64,000 bases of DNA from Artemisia argyi (Eukaryota; Streptophyta; Magnoliopsida; Asterales; Asteraceae). The stretch spans positions 7,585,897 through 7,649,896 of the forward strand of contig CM060684.1 of the NCBI GenBank assembly GCA_030686995.1, in the 5' to 3' direction. The position numbers were made by a program, and so were the translations under genes. The notes under the pieces are model-generated. The model searched no databases and was not told the DNA's origin. It was given only the letters and a program-made list of their open reading frames with translations. Each line of letters opens with the position of its first letter. Positions within the stretch are counted from its first letter, which is position 1. Positions 22,171-32,621 of the stretch are shown here, piece after piece.

Positions 22171-23032
22171 ATGGACTCCAATTCCAAATTTCCAAAGCTT
22201 GAAAATATAATTACAGTGATACAACATGAGCATCCGCTTCAACTCATAGATTTGCAGCCTTGTTATCCACACTATGTAGAATTTAGTGATGACGAGGAGG
22301 AGGATATGGTTATAAAATGGGATTTCAATCATACATGTAATCAGTGTCACAAAGATATCAATGTGTACCATAGGCATTACTACAAGTGTACTGATTCATG
22401 TGATTATGCGCTCCACACACTATGTGCAAAGCTTCCTGCTGCGCTAATAGTAAAATCCCATAATCCAAGTCATACGCTTACCCTTTAGACATGGGGTAAT
22501 CGGCCTGAATACTCCTATTGTGATGTATGTCGTAAACGGGAGCCTGATAACTTGTGTTATGGGTGTTCAATTTGTGCCAGGTCATTATAGTGAGGACATG
22601 GTACATGTAAAATGCGCCAAGATTGGAAGAGAAAATCATATCATCTATCATCCAAGTCATCCGCACCCACTGCAGTCTGTTACATCAGAACCAATTATTT
22701 GTACTGATGCTTGTGGGAAAGAACATAGGGGTATCTTCTATCTCTGTACCACATGTTTTCACCACAGCATCCATATTGATTGTGCATTTCTCCCCAGAAA
22801 ATTGCACATTCAACATACTCACCCACTCATCATTTCTTATTCCTGCCCAGTTAGCATTTATGATATAACATGTAGGATATGTCGTGAGCCCTTCGATGCG
22901 CCTTTCTGTCATAAATATCTTTGGAGCTTATATGTAAAAACAACAAAACATCCACTTTTACTATCGGTTTCTTCGAATGAGTTAAAGACATTAGAATCAA
23001 CACAGGGTACTTGTTATCAAAATTCGGTATAG
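22171..23032 (+). pseudogene. Broken DC1-domain (C1-like Cys/His-rich) protein gene
   Basis: DC1 proteins are plant zinc-binding proteins related to the C1 domain. The likely start is the ATG at 22171, because the open frame upstream reads only untranslated, pyrimidine-rich DNA. Part one (22171-22488) holds an acidic N terminus and a DC1 pattern: His-Thr-Cys-Asn-Gln-Cys, then Tyr-Lys-Cys, Cys-Asp-Tyr and Leu-His-Thr-Leu-Cys. A TAG at 22486 interrupts it. The same frame then continues with Cys-Asp-Val-Cys until another stop, and near 22575 the frame shifts by one base to 22520-23032. That part has Cys-Gly-Lys-Glu, a Cys-X2-Cys-Phe-His-His pattern and Ile-Asp-Cys-Ala-Phe. The last 40 residues no longer look like DC1. 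One in-frame stop and one frameshift make a pseudogene the best call. An intron cannot explain the stop because no splice signals fit. Confidence 0.75.
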
Positions 23033-23547
23033 AAGGATCTAATGACTGAACTACACTCACTATCACACTTTCTTCCTTCCGATAAATCCTTCTGTTCCAC
23101 GAACAAAGCAATATAACTGACAACGTTCTCACAGCCGCTTACTACCTTCGTATAACACGTCTCATCAGAGTGCTTACCAAAGGACAGCCAACCCTTCTTA
23201 GTTTTGATATAAAAATACCGAAAAAGTCCAACCGCCGGCTCAATACCACAAACACGACAAAGATACTCAAAATGAGATACCTTGGTTGCCCCGATCTCAT
23301 GAAGCTGAGAAATGTGAATCTTGTAATGCTCAAGAATGCTGACCAAAAACTTAGATAAGGGCAAACGGAATTGGGTATAATCAAAATAGCGGGTATACAG
23401 ACCTATCTTTCCCTCTGGGGCTCTACGGATAATCTGACGTGGACCTGGTAACACCGGACGAATCGCTGAAGGAATATAGCAATACCTAACAACAATATCC
23501 AATGCATCTTGTGTAAGTTTACAGGTAACATCCCAAAATTCAGTCAA
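23017..23547 (-). pseudogene. Gag fragment of a 'putative gypsy-type transposon' protein
   Basis: This 176-aa minus-strand ORF matches the family annotated as transposase (putative) gypsy type: Pro-Glu-Gly-Lys-Ile-Gly-Leu-Tyr near residue 45, then Phe-Arg-Leu-Pro-Leu-Ser-Lys-Phe and Ile-Ser-Gln-Leu-His, then Cys-Gly-Ile-Glu-Pro, and a Gly-Trp-Leu-Ser-Phe segment. These proteins belong to Tat/Ogre-type Gypsy elements. Full family members are several times longer and have a coiled-coil C terminus; here the protein stops where it meets the DC1 gene tail. A similar coiled-coil relic lies at 52600-52850. The rest of the element is not found. Confidence 0.7.
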
Positions 23548-24352
23548 GATGTCAGAAAAAAGATTTCGGAAACTTCCTTAAAAGAAAAATAGAAATAACT
23601 GAAAAAGAGGCGGACACGATTGAAAAAACTCCAAATGGTGGCGGAATAAAGTGGAAGAGAAAAAGAAGAATGGTAAAAAACCTATTTATACCCACGGTAG
23701 ATTTAATCACGGTTGGATTAAGCAAACGACGCGTGTCAAAAAAATGCCTTAATCAACAGACATGATCAATAGTAAAAAGATAAGGATGACAGCTAAGCAA
23801 CAACCTACACGGTCAAATCAGTCAGAAGGTGAAAGGACCAAAAACGGTCCACGTTCCCCACAATCTAACCCGCTGACCACAAAGATGCGTCACAGAGAAG
23901 CCATAAACCCAGAGCGGAGCGGTTAGAATCTTAGTCTAGAAATATTCACCGCACGCTACAAAAAAGAACACGTGCAATGAACACACTACACTGTGGGGAC
24001 TTGATGACCTATAATACGGATTGCCAGCTTACTGGGCCTGGACTGTATTATACGCAACTGGGCCTCGACCCAACAAAACAGAAATACTGGACATCGCCAA
24101 AGCCCAAACAACGAGCAAGGCGCGTCACGGATCTCCAAGGATGCACGCGCATCATCTAAGCGACACTCCTAAAGTAAGCTTGCGGATCAGCTCACGGTCC
24201 GGAAGATGATCCACGTCCGCAGTCATGATTAAGCTACGAATCCTTACCCAATAAGGGTCCCACTCTGGCCATTACAAAGATATGCGAAATATTAGAAAAC
24301 CCTAGTATTTCGCCCACCTATAAAAGGTAACCCCAAAACACATTTATGAGGT
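23548..24352. other. LTR-like segment upstream of TNL1
   Basis: This stretch is richer in GC and CpG than its surroundings. It contains phrases such as cgcgtcacggatctcc and ends in a TATA box (24319-24326) followed by a short leader. Its first part is the leader side of the gypsy-type fragment at 23017-23547. The segment has no counterpart upstream of TNL2, where homology between the paralogues begins only about 50-60 bp before the ATG. I infer it derives from a retrotransposon LTR; the exact LTR ends are not identified. Confidence 0.5.
24319..24326 (+). promoter_or_regulatory. Probable TATA box of TNL1
   Basis: TATAAAAG lies 121 bp before the TNL1 start codon, at the end of the LTR-like segment. 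It gives an expected transcription start near 24350. Confidence 0.55.
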
Positions 24353-24439
24353 ATGACTTTCTCACACATCCCAATACATATACTCTTTCAACCATATCAG
24401 TTTCATCATAATTTACACCTTATCTATTACTTTTATTCA

Positions 24440-27400
24440 ATGGCATCTTCTTCTAACTCATCTGCACCAAAAATAGTGGCTTCTACTTCAACTACATCCA
24501 TTCAAAAGAGGTTTAAGCATGATGTTTTTTTAAGTTTCAGGGGTGAAGACACTCGCAAGAGGTTTGTTGGCCATCTTTATCAAGCTCTTAAGCAAAAAGG
24601 CATTGAGACATACAAGGATGATGAAAAAATCGAGAAAGGGGAAAGGATCAACGATCAGCTGCTCAAATCCATTGAAGAGTCAAGATTTTTCATCATTGTT
24701 TTCTCAAAGACATATGCTTCTTCATCTTGGTGTCTAGATGAGCTTGTCAAGATTATCGAGTGTCAGAAGATGACCGAGCATACTGCTTTCCCACTCTTCT
24801 ATGATGTGGAGCCCACTGAAGTCCGCAAACAAAGTGGGCCAGTAAAAGAAGCCTTTGCCGTACATGAAAAGAAGGAGGCTGCTGGGAAATGGAGAGACGC
24901 TATGAAAGAATTAGCCGATCTGGCCGGGTGGGAGTTGAAGGCCATAGCTAACGGGTAATACAATTTTCTTCACCATATCTCTGTAATATTCTTTTTAATC
25001 TACTACATTAATATAAATGTTGATCCTTTTGTGTTAATGTGTTATGAATCCTAATTGTTTATGTGGGCTTTGAACAAGCTAGCTAATAATATAATCTTTA
25101 ATGATACAGGGATGAATCTAAATTGATCCAAATGATTGTTGATGCTATTTTCATAAAGAAATGTTCCACTCTTTCAAACGTTGATGGAAAGTTAGTGGGC
25201 ATGGAGACCCGAATCAGTGATGTTCTTTCATCTTTAGAGATTTGTACTGAAGATTTGCGCATGATAGGAATCAGGGGGATGGGAGGTGGGGGGAAGACAA
25301 CTTTAGCCAGAGCTGTTTATGATCAAATTTCTAATCATTTCGAAGGAAAAAGCTTTGTTGAAAATGTAAGGGAAGTTTCAAACCCTTCTTTGTCCGGTTT
25401 AAAGGAGCTTCAAAAACGGATACTAGAAGATGTGTTAGATGAAAAAGACATCACTTTTAGTAGTGTTCATGACGGGAAAAACATGTTGAAAGCCACGATG
25501 TGTTGTAGAAAGATACTTGTTGTTTTAGATGATGTTGATCGTATAGAACAGCTTGAGGCGTTAGCAGGCGAGCCTGATGACTGGTTTAAACCAGGAAGCA
25601 GAATTATCATTACCACAAGAGATGAGCAAGTGCTGAGAGCCCACCGAGTGAAATTCATTCATGACGTCAATCTGTTATCGTCCACCGAAGCGATTTGCCT
25701 CTTCAGTAGGCATGCATTTCAAAAAGAGCTTCCAATTCGAGGATATGAAGAGCTCTCAAGGGAAGTTGTACAATATGCTGATGGTCTTCCCTTAACGATC
25801 AAAGTTTTGGGTTCGTTTCTTTGTGATAGAGATAAGCGTGAATGGGAAGATGCCATAGACAGATTGAAAAGAATTCCCTTGAAGGAGACTCAGGAAAAGC
25901 TAAAGCTAAGCTACGACAGTCTCGAGGATGATTATAAGGAAATATTTCTAGACATTGCATGCATATTGAAAAGAAAGTACAAAGCAGCTTCAATCACCAT
26001 TCTTGAAAGCTGTGGATTTCATGCTATAATTGGTTTAAAAGTTCTTGAGCAGAGATCTCTCATAACTGTTGATGAAGATGGGTGCTTGGACATGCATGAC
26101 CATATAGAAGAAATGGGAAAGAACATTGTTCGTCGTTTGCGTGAGCCTAACAAACATAGCCGTTTGTGGAAGTACGAGGAAATTGAAGATATATTGGCTA
26201 ATTACAAGGTAAAGATCAGTTTACTTGTAAGGTGGAGAAAACTAATACATTTTCATTTGTTCCGACTTCTGACATTGTTTTTGGATTGTAGGGTACTGAA
26301 GCAACAACATGTCTAAAACTTGATTTGTGGAGAGGAAAGTCAAGAATTGTTATGAATGGTCTTGGAAAAATGAAGGAACTTCGCTATCTTGAAGTAAACT
26401 TTGCATATTTTTATTCTAAAAGTGATCAGAAATTTGATGATAAGTCCAACACAATTGCGAGAATTGTTATGAAAGGTCTTGGAAAAATGAAGATACTTGG
26501 ATGTCTTGAAGTGTTTTTTGCAAATTCTGATTCTGAAAGTGATATGAAATTTGATGATATCAGCCAATGCTTCACAAATTCTTTAAAATATCTAAAATGT
26601 AGTTATTACCCTTTCTTGTATTTACCCAAAACATTTCAAGCAAACAATCTTGTTGGACTTGAAATGGCGTCTAGCGGAAGAATGGTACAACTTTGGGAAG
26701 AGGGAGAAAGAAAGGTAGAATAACTGTTGATTGGTTGTTTTGCATAATTCGTAATAAAGCTATTAATTTATTGGTTTGTTAATATGCTAATATTAATCTT
26801 TTTGTATTTTTGCTGGCAGGTTCTAAAAAAACTCAAAGTCCTTTCTCTATCTACGTCAAAATTGACGACCTTTGACTTTGGGTTGACTCCGAATATTGAG
26901 ACATTATCTCTTAGATGTTCTGGTGATTTAGAAGAACTTTGCATGCCATTTAGTTGTCAAAAGCTCAAGCATCTCGATATCAGTCGCTCAAAGTTAAGAA
27001 CCTTTGACCTGGGGTTGACTCCAAATCTCGAAACGTTATCTCTTTCTAGATGTGCTGATTTTGTAGAACTTCACATGCCTGTTGCATGTCTAAATCTCAA
27101 AATCCTCGACCTTAGTGAATCAAGTTTGAGGAGCCTTGACCTTGAGCTGATTCCAAATCTTGAGAATTTAGATCTTAGCTATTCTCGTGAGTTGGTAGAA
27201 ATTAAGGCTCCCGTTGGATGTCTAAGAAAACTTGTCAACTTAAACTTACACGGTTGTTTGAGGTTTAAGTCTTTTACGTTTGACAGTAGATGTGAGCCCG
27301 AGGTTAATTGTTCTTCAGATACATTACGTCTGCATGGTGAGTCCATAGATTCATGCCCATTGCACCCCAACAGTAATCTCCCAAAGTTTGAGTTTAATTG

Positions 27401-28844
27401 TATTTATGAAGAATATCTACCGTCATCAGTTGGAAATATTGAGAAGCTTATTTCTTTTGGTCTATGTGCTTGCACAGACTTTGAGAAATATTCAAATGTG
27501 ATTTGTAGTTTACAATGTCTACAAAAACTGGAACTCAGAGTCGAAAATATTCCAGAGTTTCCCGAAGATCTAGGACAGTTAGAATGTCTAGAAGAGCTCT
27601 CGTTGTGCTCTGAGAAGATAAAACATCTTCCAGATAGCATTTGTATGTTGAAACATCTAAAGTATCTGGAACTTGATTGGTGTGCTCTTCTTGAGAAGTT
27701 GCCTGAGGACATTGGCCAGTTAGAATCTCTGGAGGGACTGGTTTTGTCATTTACAATGATTAAGCATCTTCCTGATAGCATTTGTATGTTAAAACATCTA
27801 AAGTATCTCATCCTTTATAAGTGTGCTCTTCTTGAGAAGCTACCTGAAGATCTTGGCCGATTAGAATGTTTAGAAGGGCTAAAGGTGATGAGTGAGAAGA
27901 TTGAATATCTTCCAGATAGCATCTGCATGCTAAAATGTCTGAAGTTTCTAGATGTTGCAAGCTGTTGTCGTCTTAAGTTGCGTGAGGACATTGGCCAATT
28001 AGAATCTCTGGAGAGGCTAGATTTGTCGGCTACAAGTATTAAACATCTTCCAGATAGCATTTGTATGTTAAAACATCTGAAGTATCTCAACCTTGAGGAT
28101 TGTACTCTTCTTGAGAAGCTACCAGAGGATCTTGGCCAATTAGAATGTTTAGAAGAGCTAAATGTGAGGAGTAAGAAGATTGAATATCTTCCAGATAGCA
28201 TTTGTATGTTAAAACATCTGAAGTATCTCAACCTTGAGGATTGTACTCTTCTTGAGAAGCTACCAGAGGATCTTGGCCAATTAGAATGTTTAGAAGAGCT
28301 AGATGTGGGGAGTAAGAAGATTGAATATCTTCCGGATACCATTTGTATGTTAAAACATCTGAAGTATCTCAACCTTGAGGATTGTACTCTTCTTGAGAAG
28401 TTACAAGAGGATCTTGGCCAATTAGAATGTTTAGAGAGGCTACGTGTGAGTAGTAAGAAGATTGAATATCTTCCGGATAGCATCTGCATGCTAAAACGTC
28501 TGAAGTCGCTCGATGTTAGTGACTGTTCTTGTCTTGGGAAGTTTCCTGAGGACATTGGCCAGTTAGAATCTCTGGAGAGGCTAGATTTGTCGGCTACAAG
28601 TATTAAACATCTTCCAGATAGCATTTGTATGTTAAAACATCTGTATTATCTCAACCTCAAAGATTGTGCTCTTCTTGATGTGGATCTTGGAAAATTAGAA
28701 TTTTTAAAAGAGCTAATTATAGAAAACACAGGCATAATAAGGGATCATCTTCCCCAAAGAGCTAATATTCGGAGCTTCTTCAGTCAAATGGATTTCCTTG
28801 ACCAGTGGGAGGCGAGGGGCTGGTGGACTCGGCCAGGCGTCTAG
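24440..28844 (+). CDS. TNL1: TIR-NB-ARC-LRR disease-resistance protein
   Basis: This is an intracellular immune receptor of the TNL class. I infer four exons: 24440-24954, 25110-26208, 26292-26714 and 26820-28844, all with GT-AG borders, giving 1353 aa. The ATG at 24440 is preferred because TNL2 starts at the same place. The TIR domain covers about 28-165 (Asp-Val-Phe-Leu-Ser-Phe-Arg-Gly-Glu-Asp-Thr-Arg) with the conserved Trp-Cys-Leu-Asp-Glu-Leu; Glu101 matches the TIR NADase glutamate. The NB-ARC domain has the P-loop Gly-Met-Gly-Gly-Gly-Gly-Lys-Thr-Thr at 228-236, kinase-2 Leu-Asp-Asp-Val-Asp near 307-315, Gly-Leu-Pro-Leu at 397 and Met-His-Asp at 500. LRRs fill the last two exons, with eight Leu-Pro-Asp-(Ser/Thr)-Ile-Cys-Met-Leu-Lys units from about 949 to 1300. 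Exon layout is typical of TNLs. No internal stop is present, so the gene could be functional. Confidence 0.9.
26343..26576 (+). repeat. 117-bp tandem duplication in TNL1 exon 3
   Basis: The 39 codons starting Arg-Ile-Val-Met-Asn-Gly-Leu-Gly-Lys-Met-Lys at 26343 are followed directly by a diverged copy at 26460 (Arg-Ile-Val-Met-Lys-Gly-Leu-Gly). The frame is kept. Confidence 0.8.
27624..28740 (+). repeat. Eight 47-codon LRR repeat units of TNL1
   Basis: The Leu-Pro-Asp codons of successive units begin at 27627, 27768, 27909, 28047, 28188, 28329, 28470 and 28611. All spacings are 141 bp except one of 138 bp. Each unit holds two LRRs. A nearly identical block at 27987 and 28551 is offset by 564 bp, exactly four units, so units 3-4 and 7-8 are segmental copies. 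Confidence 0.85.
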
Positions 28845-30179
28845 GCATCAAGCATACAGGGGATATCAAGTTGTTGCTGTTATGAATTGGTTTTATGTTA
28901 TGTAAATGGTGTCGTATGATAGAAAAATTTCTGATAAAATATATATAGAAGTGATAAACGATTTACTGGAAAAGTGGCAGAGATCAGAGATAGAAGAAAG
29001 CAAGCAAAAGGAAGTTAAAATGAAGATGGTGGAGATTGTGTCTTTTTGTACTTCTTTTTTCTTTTTGAAAATCTTACAAGTCTTTAGTTATTTCCTTTTG
29101 GATTGTAAATTTAAGTTTTGCAAATGAAAAGTTAGTAAAACAGTAGGATTATTTTTCAAAAGTTATATAAAACGAACTGGTCATAAGAAGTTCGTTGTTT
29201 GTTTCGGGTGAAAACACTCTTTCAGGTTTGATGCACATTTAAATCATCAACTCATTAGCTTTCGCACATTTCTTGCCATGTTAGAAAATTTTGTACCAAC
29301 GTTTCTACCCCCATTTCAATTTTCTCATTGAACCCGTATGTCGAACAACTTAAACTTCAATCCAACTTCTTAAACAAAGAATTGTATGTTACTATGGATA
29401 ATTTTTTTTTTTTTTAGCCCCCCTTAATATAAATTACTGGCTTCGTCTCTCATTGGGAGATAAAGACTAGAACCCGTCACCTTCGGTGAGTAAATAACCC
29501 ACTTTCCTTGTTTTCTAAATTCATTTTTCTCTTATTTTAATATCGAATGTGATATTGGCCAACAAAAATTATTGGAACAAATTAATAATAGTAGCTTTGT
29601 AGAAAGAAAACAGAAAGTAAATCACACGATGGTCCTTATAGTTTATAGGCCTAAATGAGCTAGGCTTGTTTATTAACTACTCGGTACTCCTCTTTGATGC
29701 ATTGTTTTCTATTTGCCCGCCCCTGTACGTAGAGGCGCATCTTCAGATGAGGCTCAAAGCCGTTGATTATTTCTTGAAGCTAATTGATATTGGGGCGCGC
29801 AATGGAAAACAAATCTGGAAATTGGCTAAACCTCAAATATTGTGAAATAAGAAATGGCCTCAAAAGAGAATGGAAACACTAACAAGCTCTTCGTTAAGTT
29901 TAGTTGGTGAATGGTCTCAATATGTGTTCAAACTTACTTATTGCTCTCCATAGAAGCTGCCTATCTTCACTTGCATTGTTTGATTGTTTTACTATTTCTA
30001 TTTACGACGTATTTAGCTAATTTGTTTTTTGTACTTTCGTTGAACCAATTTATGATAATATGGTAGAATGTTTATTGTGACATAGGTAAACTAATTATGT
30101 GTGAAATGATCTGCATGTGTTTTACATGTGTGTTCTTTTCTCACCACTCATCTTATTCATGTTCTTTGAAATCATGCAG
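28845..30179. other. 3' flank of TNL1 and spacer
   Basis: No gene is supported. A 73-codon open frame at 28906-29127 contains a Lys/Glu-rich stretch but has no recognisable domain or splice link to TNL1. A T-run near 29401 and AT-rich DNA fill the rest. Confidence 0.45.
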
Positions 30180-30260
30180 AAACTCTAGTGACAGTATATT
30201 TAATGAGCGAAAATCCTCGTCAAATATATCGATACCATTTCCTCCTCTAGTAGTTGAAAC

Positions 30261-30999
30261 TGTTAAATGTTACGTATAAACATTAATAGGTAAATGTCTA
30301 GGATCGAACACGAGACCTCGGGATTGCACACTTTACAAACAAGAATAATGTAAATAAATTTATATATTTATTAAATGTATGAAATATATATATTTATGAC
30401 ACTTAATGGACTAAATGGTCGTTAGTTGTTAACCGTATGGACTAACTATCGTTAAATAAGAAAGACAAGGACTAGAGTGTAACTTGGGTAACAAGGAGGT
30501 TCTAGAACCCCCTTGTGGAGCTTAGGCCGGTCGAACAAAGGGGAGGAAAGCCCAACCCATGTTTGTCTTGATCACCAAGTAATCCTCTAGTATATATACA
30601 AGGCCAAGGGTTAAACCTACTCATCTTTTGTGCACACACTCTAACCCTAAAACTTGTTTTCTTTCTTTGTTTTTTGTGGCCGATCGTACCCCCCCCCCCT
30701 CCAAGGGATCTTTGGGTCGATTTTTTCATAAGAAAGCATTAAGTGTTTTGTTTACTTGCAACAACCTTTATTCGTTGGTAGTTTGTGTGTACAAGAACGA
30801 GGTAATTACTTACTTTAGTAATTATCAAGAGATCGATAAACAAAACGGTAAGGGGTTTATCATTGATCTAATTGTCCAAGAATCAAGGTTTATTGAAGTG
30901 CATCGGGTACGTTTACTATTTACGTTTTGGTTAATATTTATGTGTTATACTTGATCCTAGCTTCCGCAATACGTGCTATTTGATTGTCTAACTCTAACA
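30261..30999 (+). repeat. Element D 5' LTR
   Basis: Begins TGTTAAATG and ends TCTAACA. A TATA box (TATATATAC, 30591-30599) and a C run (30690-30700) are visible. Confidence 0.93.
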
Positions 31000-32621
31000 G
31001 TGGCATCACGAGCCATGTATAACATGTAATTGATTACTAAAACGTAATAAAAACCGGATCTTTAATTGTTTTAGATACATGTTTTTTTTATCTAGGGTTT
31101 TTCCTATTTTTTTTCTAAAAAATTTTCGAAACCCTAACCCTAATTTTGGGGGGGGGGGTCGATTTTCTCCATGAAACCCTAATTAGGGTTTTGTGGTTTT
31201 CTTGATTATGTGTAATCACTAGAAACCCTAGGTCATTAACCGGTTAATTGAACGTATCTTGTGACCTAATTGCTAATTGTTAGGTTTTAATCCGTGACTT
31301 ACATGCATGTTTGTCATGGATCTTGTTTTGTTGTCACATATTTAGATAGATCTTAAATTGGGGAAGACTCCAATACATATTAAAATCAATTTTATATGCT
31401 ATGTGGTGTGTTTTTAGCTTTGGCCTACGCAATTGATTCGTCAATGTATGTGACTCACCTCCATTAAGAGGGGAAGGCCTTAGTTGATTACATGCGTTAT
31501 TATACCTAGAATTGATTTTATTAGGATCTTTTCTAATACGGTTTGCATGTGGCTAATTGTTTCACTTATATTATTATTGTTTGTTTGATTTTCTTTGCTA
31601 CTTGTTTTATTGTTTTTCGGTTGGACTTGATGTAAGCAATAAAAGGGTGTTTTCAAAAAGAAAATTAAAACGGACTAATAATTGTGAAACCCTAAAGTGA
31701 TAAAGTAAGAATCTTGCAATGGTCTTATGACAATCGTGGTCCGATTCGCACGGTAATCAGCTCCCAGTCGAGACTAGCATTATTCAAACTCTATTGCTGT
31801 TTTGAGATTGAATCCATAAACTTTTACTTGAATGATGTTTTGTGCAAATATACTTTTAAAATTAAGTCTTTTAAGATGATATTCATAACCGTGATTTGAA
31901 GGCTTAGAAAAGAGCCTTAGAGTCTGCCTTGGTTATCACAATCTTGAATATATCTTAAACGAATTACTTTTAAAATTATATGTTGTAGAAAGTCATCTTA
32001 GGGTTTTGGCATAAACCTCAAGTAAAACTTTGTGTATTAATTTCAGGAATCGGACATAAAAAGTTTTTATGAAAACTTATGTTATAAAGATGAGTGCATG
32101 CATCTTTGTACATAATTTTGATTGACATATCAAAAATTAATACCCTTAAAATTTAAGTTACGTGCCATCTACCTATAAGAAACACTTGGAATCTTAATTT
32201 AGTAAACGTGAGACCTAGGCTAAATTACTATAACAAGGTAAAATTCTTTTAACGCGTGAGACCATAATTGTAATTTTACAGTTTCTAAGGTAGACGACTT
32301 AATTAAGTTGTGCGTGAGACCTAGAACTTAAGGCATGAGATGGGATAAAACATGCTTACAAAGGCAAATTGATGAATCAATTTGATGTAAATCCCATAAT
32401 GATCTAGGAATTGGAAATCTTGTTTGCCAATTATTGTTCGACAGATTACTATCTTTTGTACTTTTACCACTAGCAGATCAACTGATGTGGTGAGACTATG
32501 TAAAGATAGATCCTAGATTTTCAAGAAAATAAGTTGGTTATATGAATATAGCCTTGGGTATTTTATTTTCTTGAAGATATTGATTATCGAAAATACTAAT
32601 ATTTGAACTTTATCTGTAGAA
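31000..32621 (+). other. Leader of element D
   Basis: A 1.6-kb region without a long ORF between primer site and Gag start. It contains a G run (31149-31159). It ends in a pyrimidine-poor stretch with TGTAG just before the ATG, so a spliced leader is possible but not shown. Confidence 0.6.

Noticed and set aside
23977..24209. Short frames directly upstream of TNL1 as a possible upstream gene or uORF
   Set aside because: They overlap in two frames in CpG-rich LTR-like DNA, end before the TATA box and so would not be in the TNL1 transcript.
27404..28624. Long minus-strand frames opposite the TNL1 LRR exon
   Set aside because: They are shadows of the repeated LRR coding sequence; their repeats mirror the 141-bp units.
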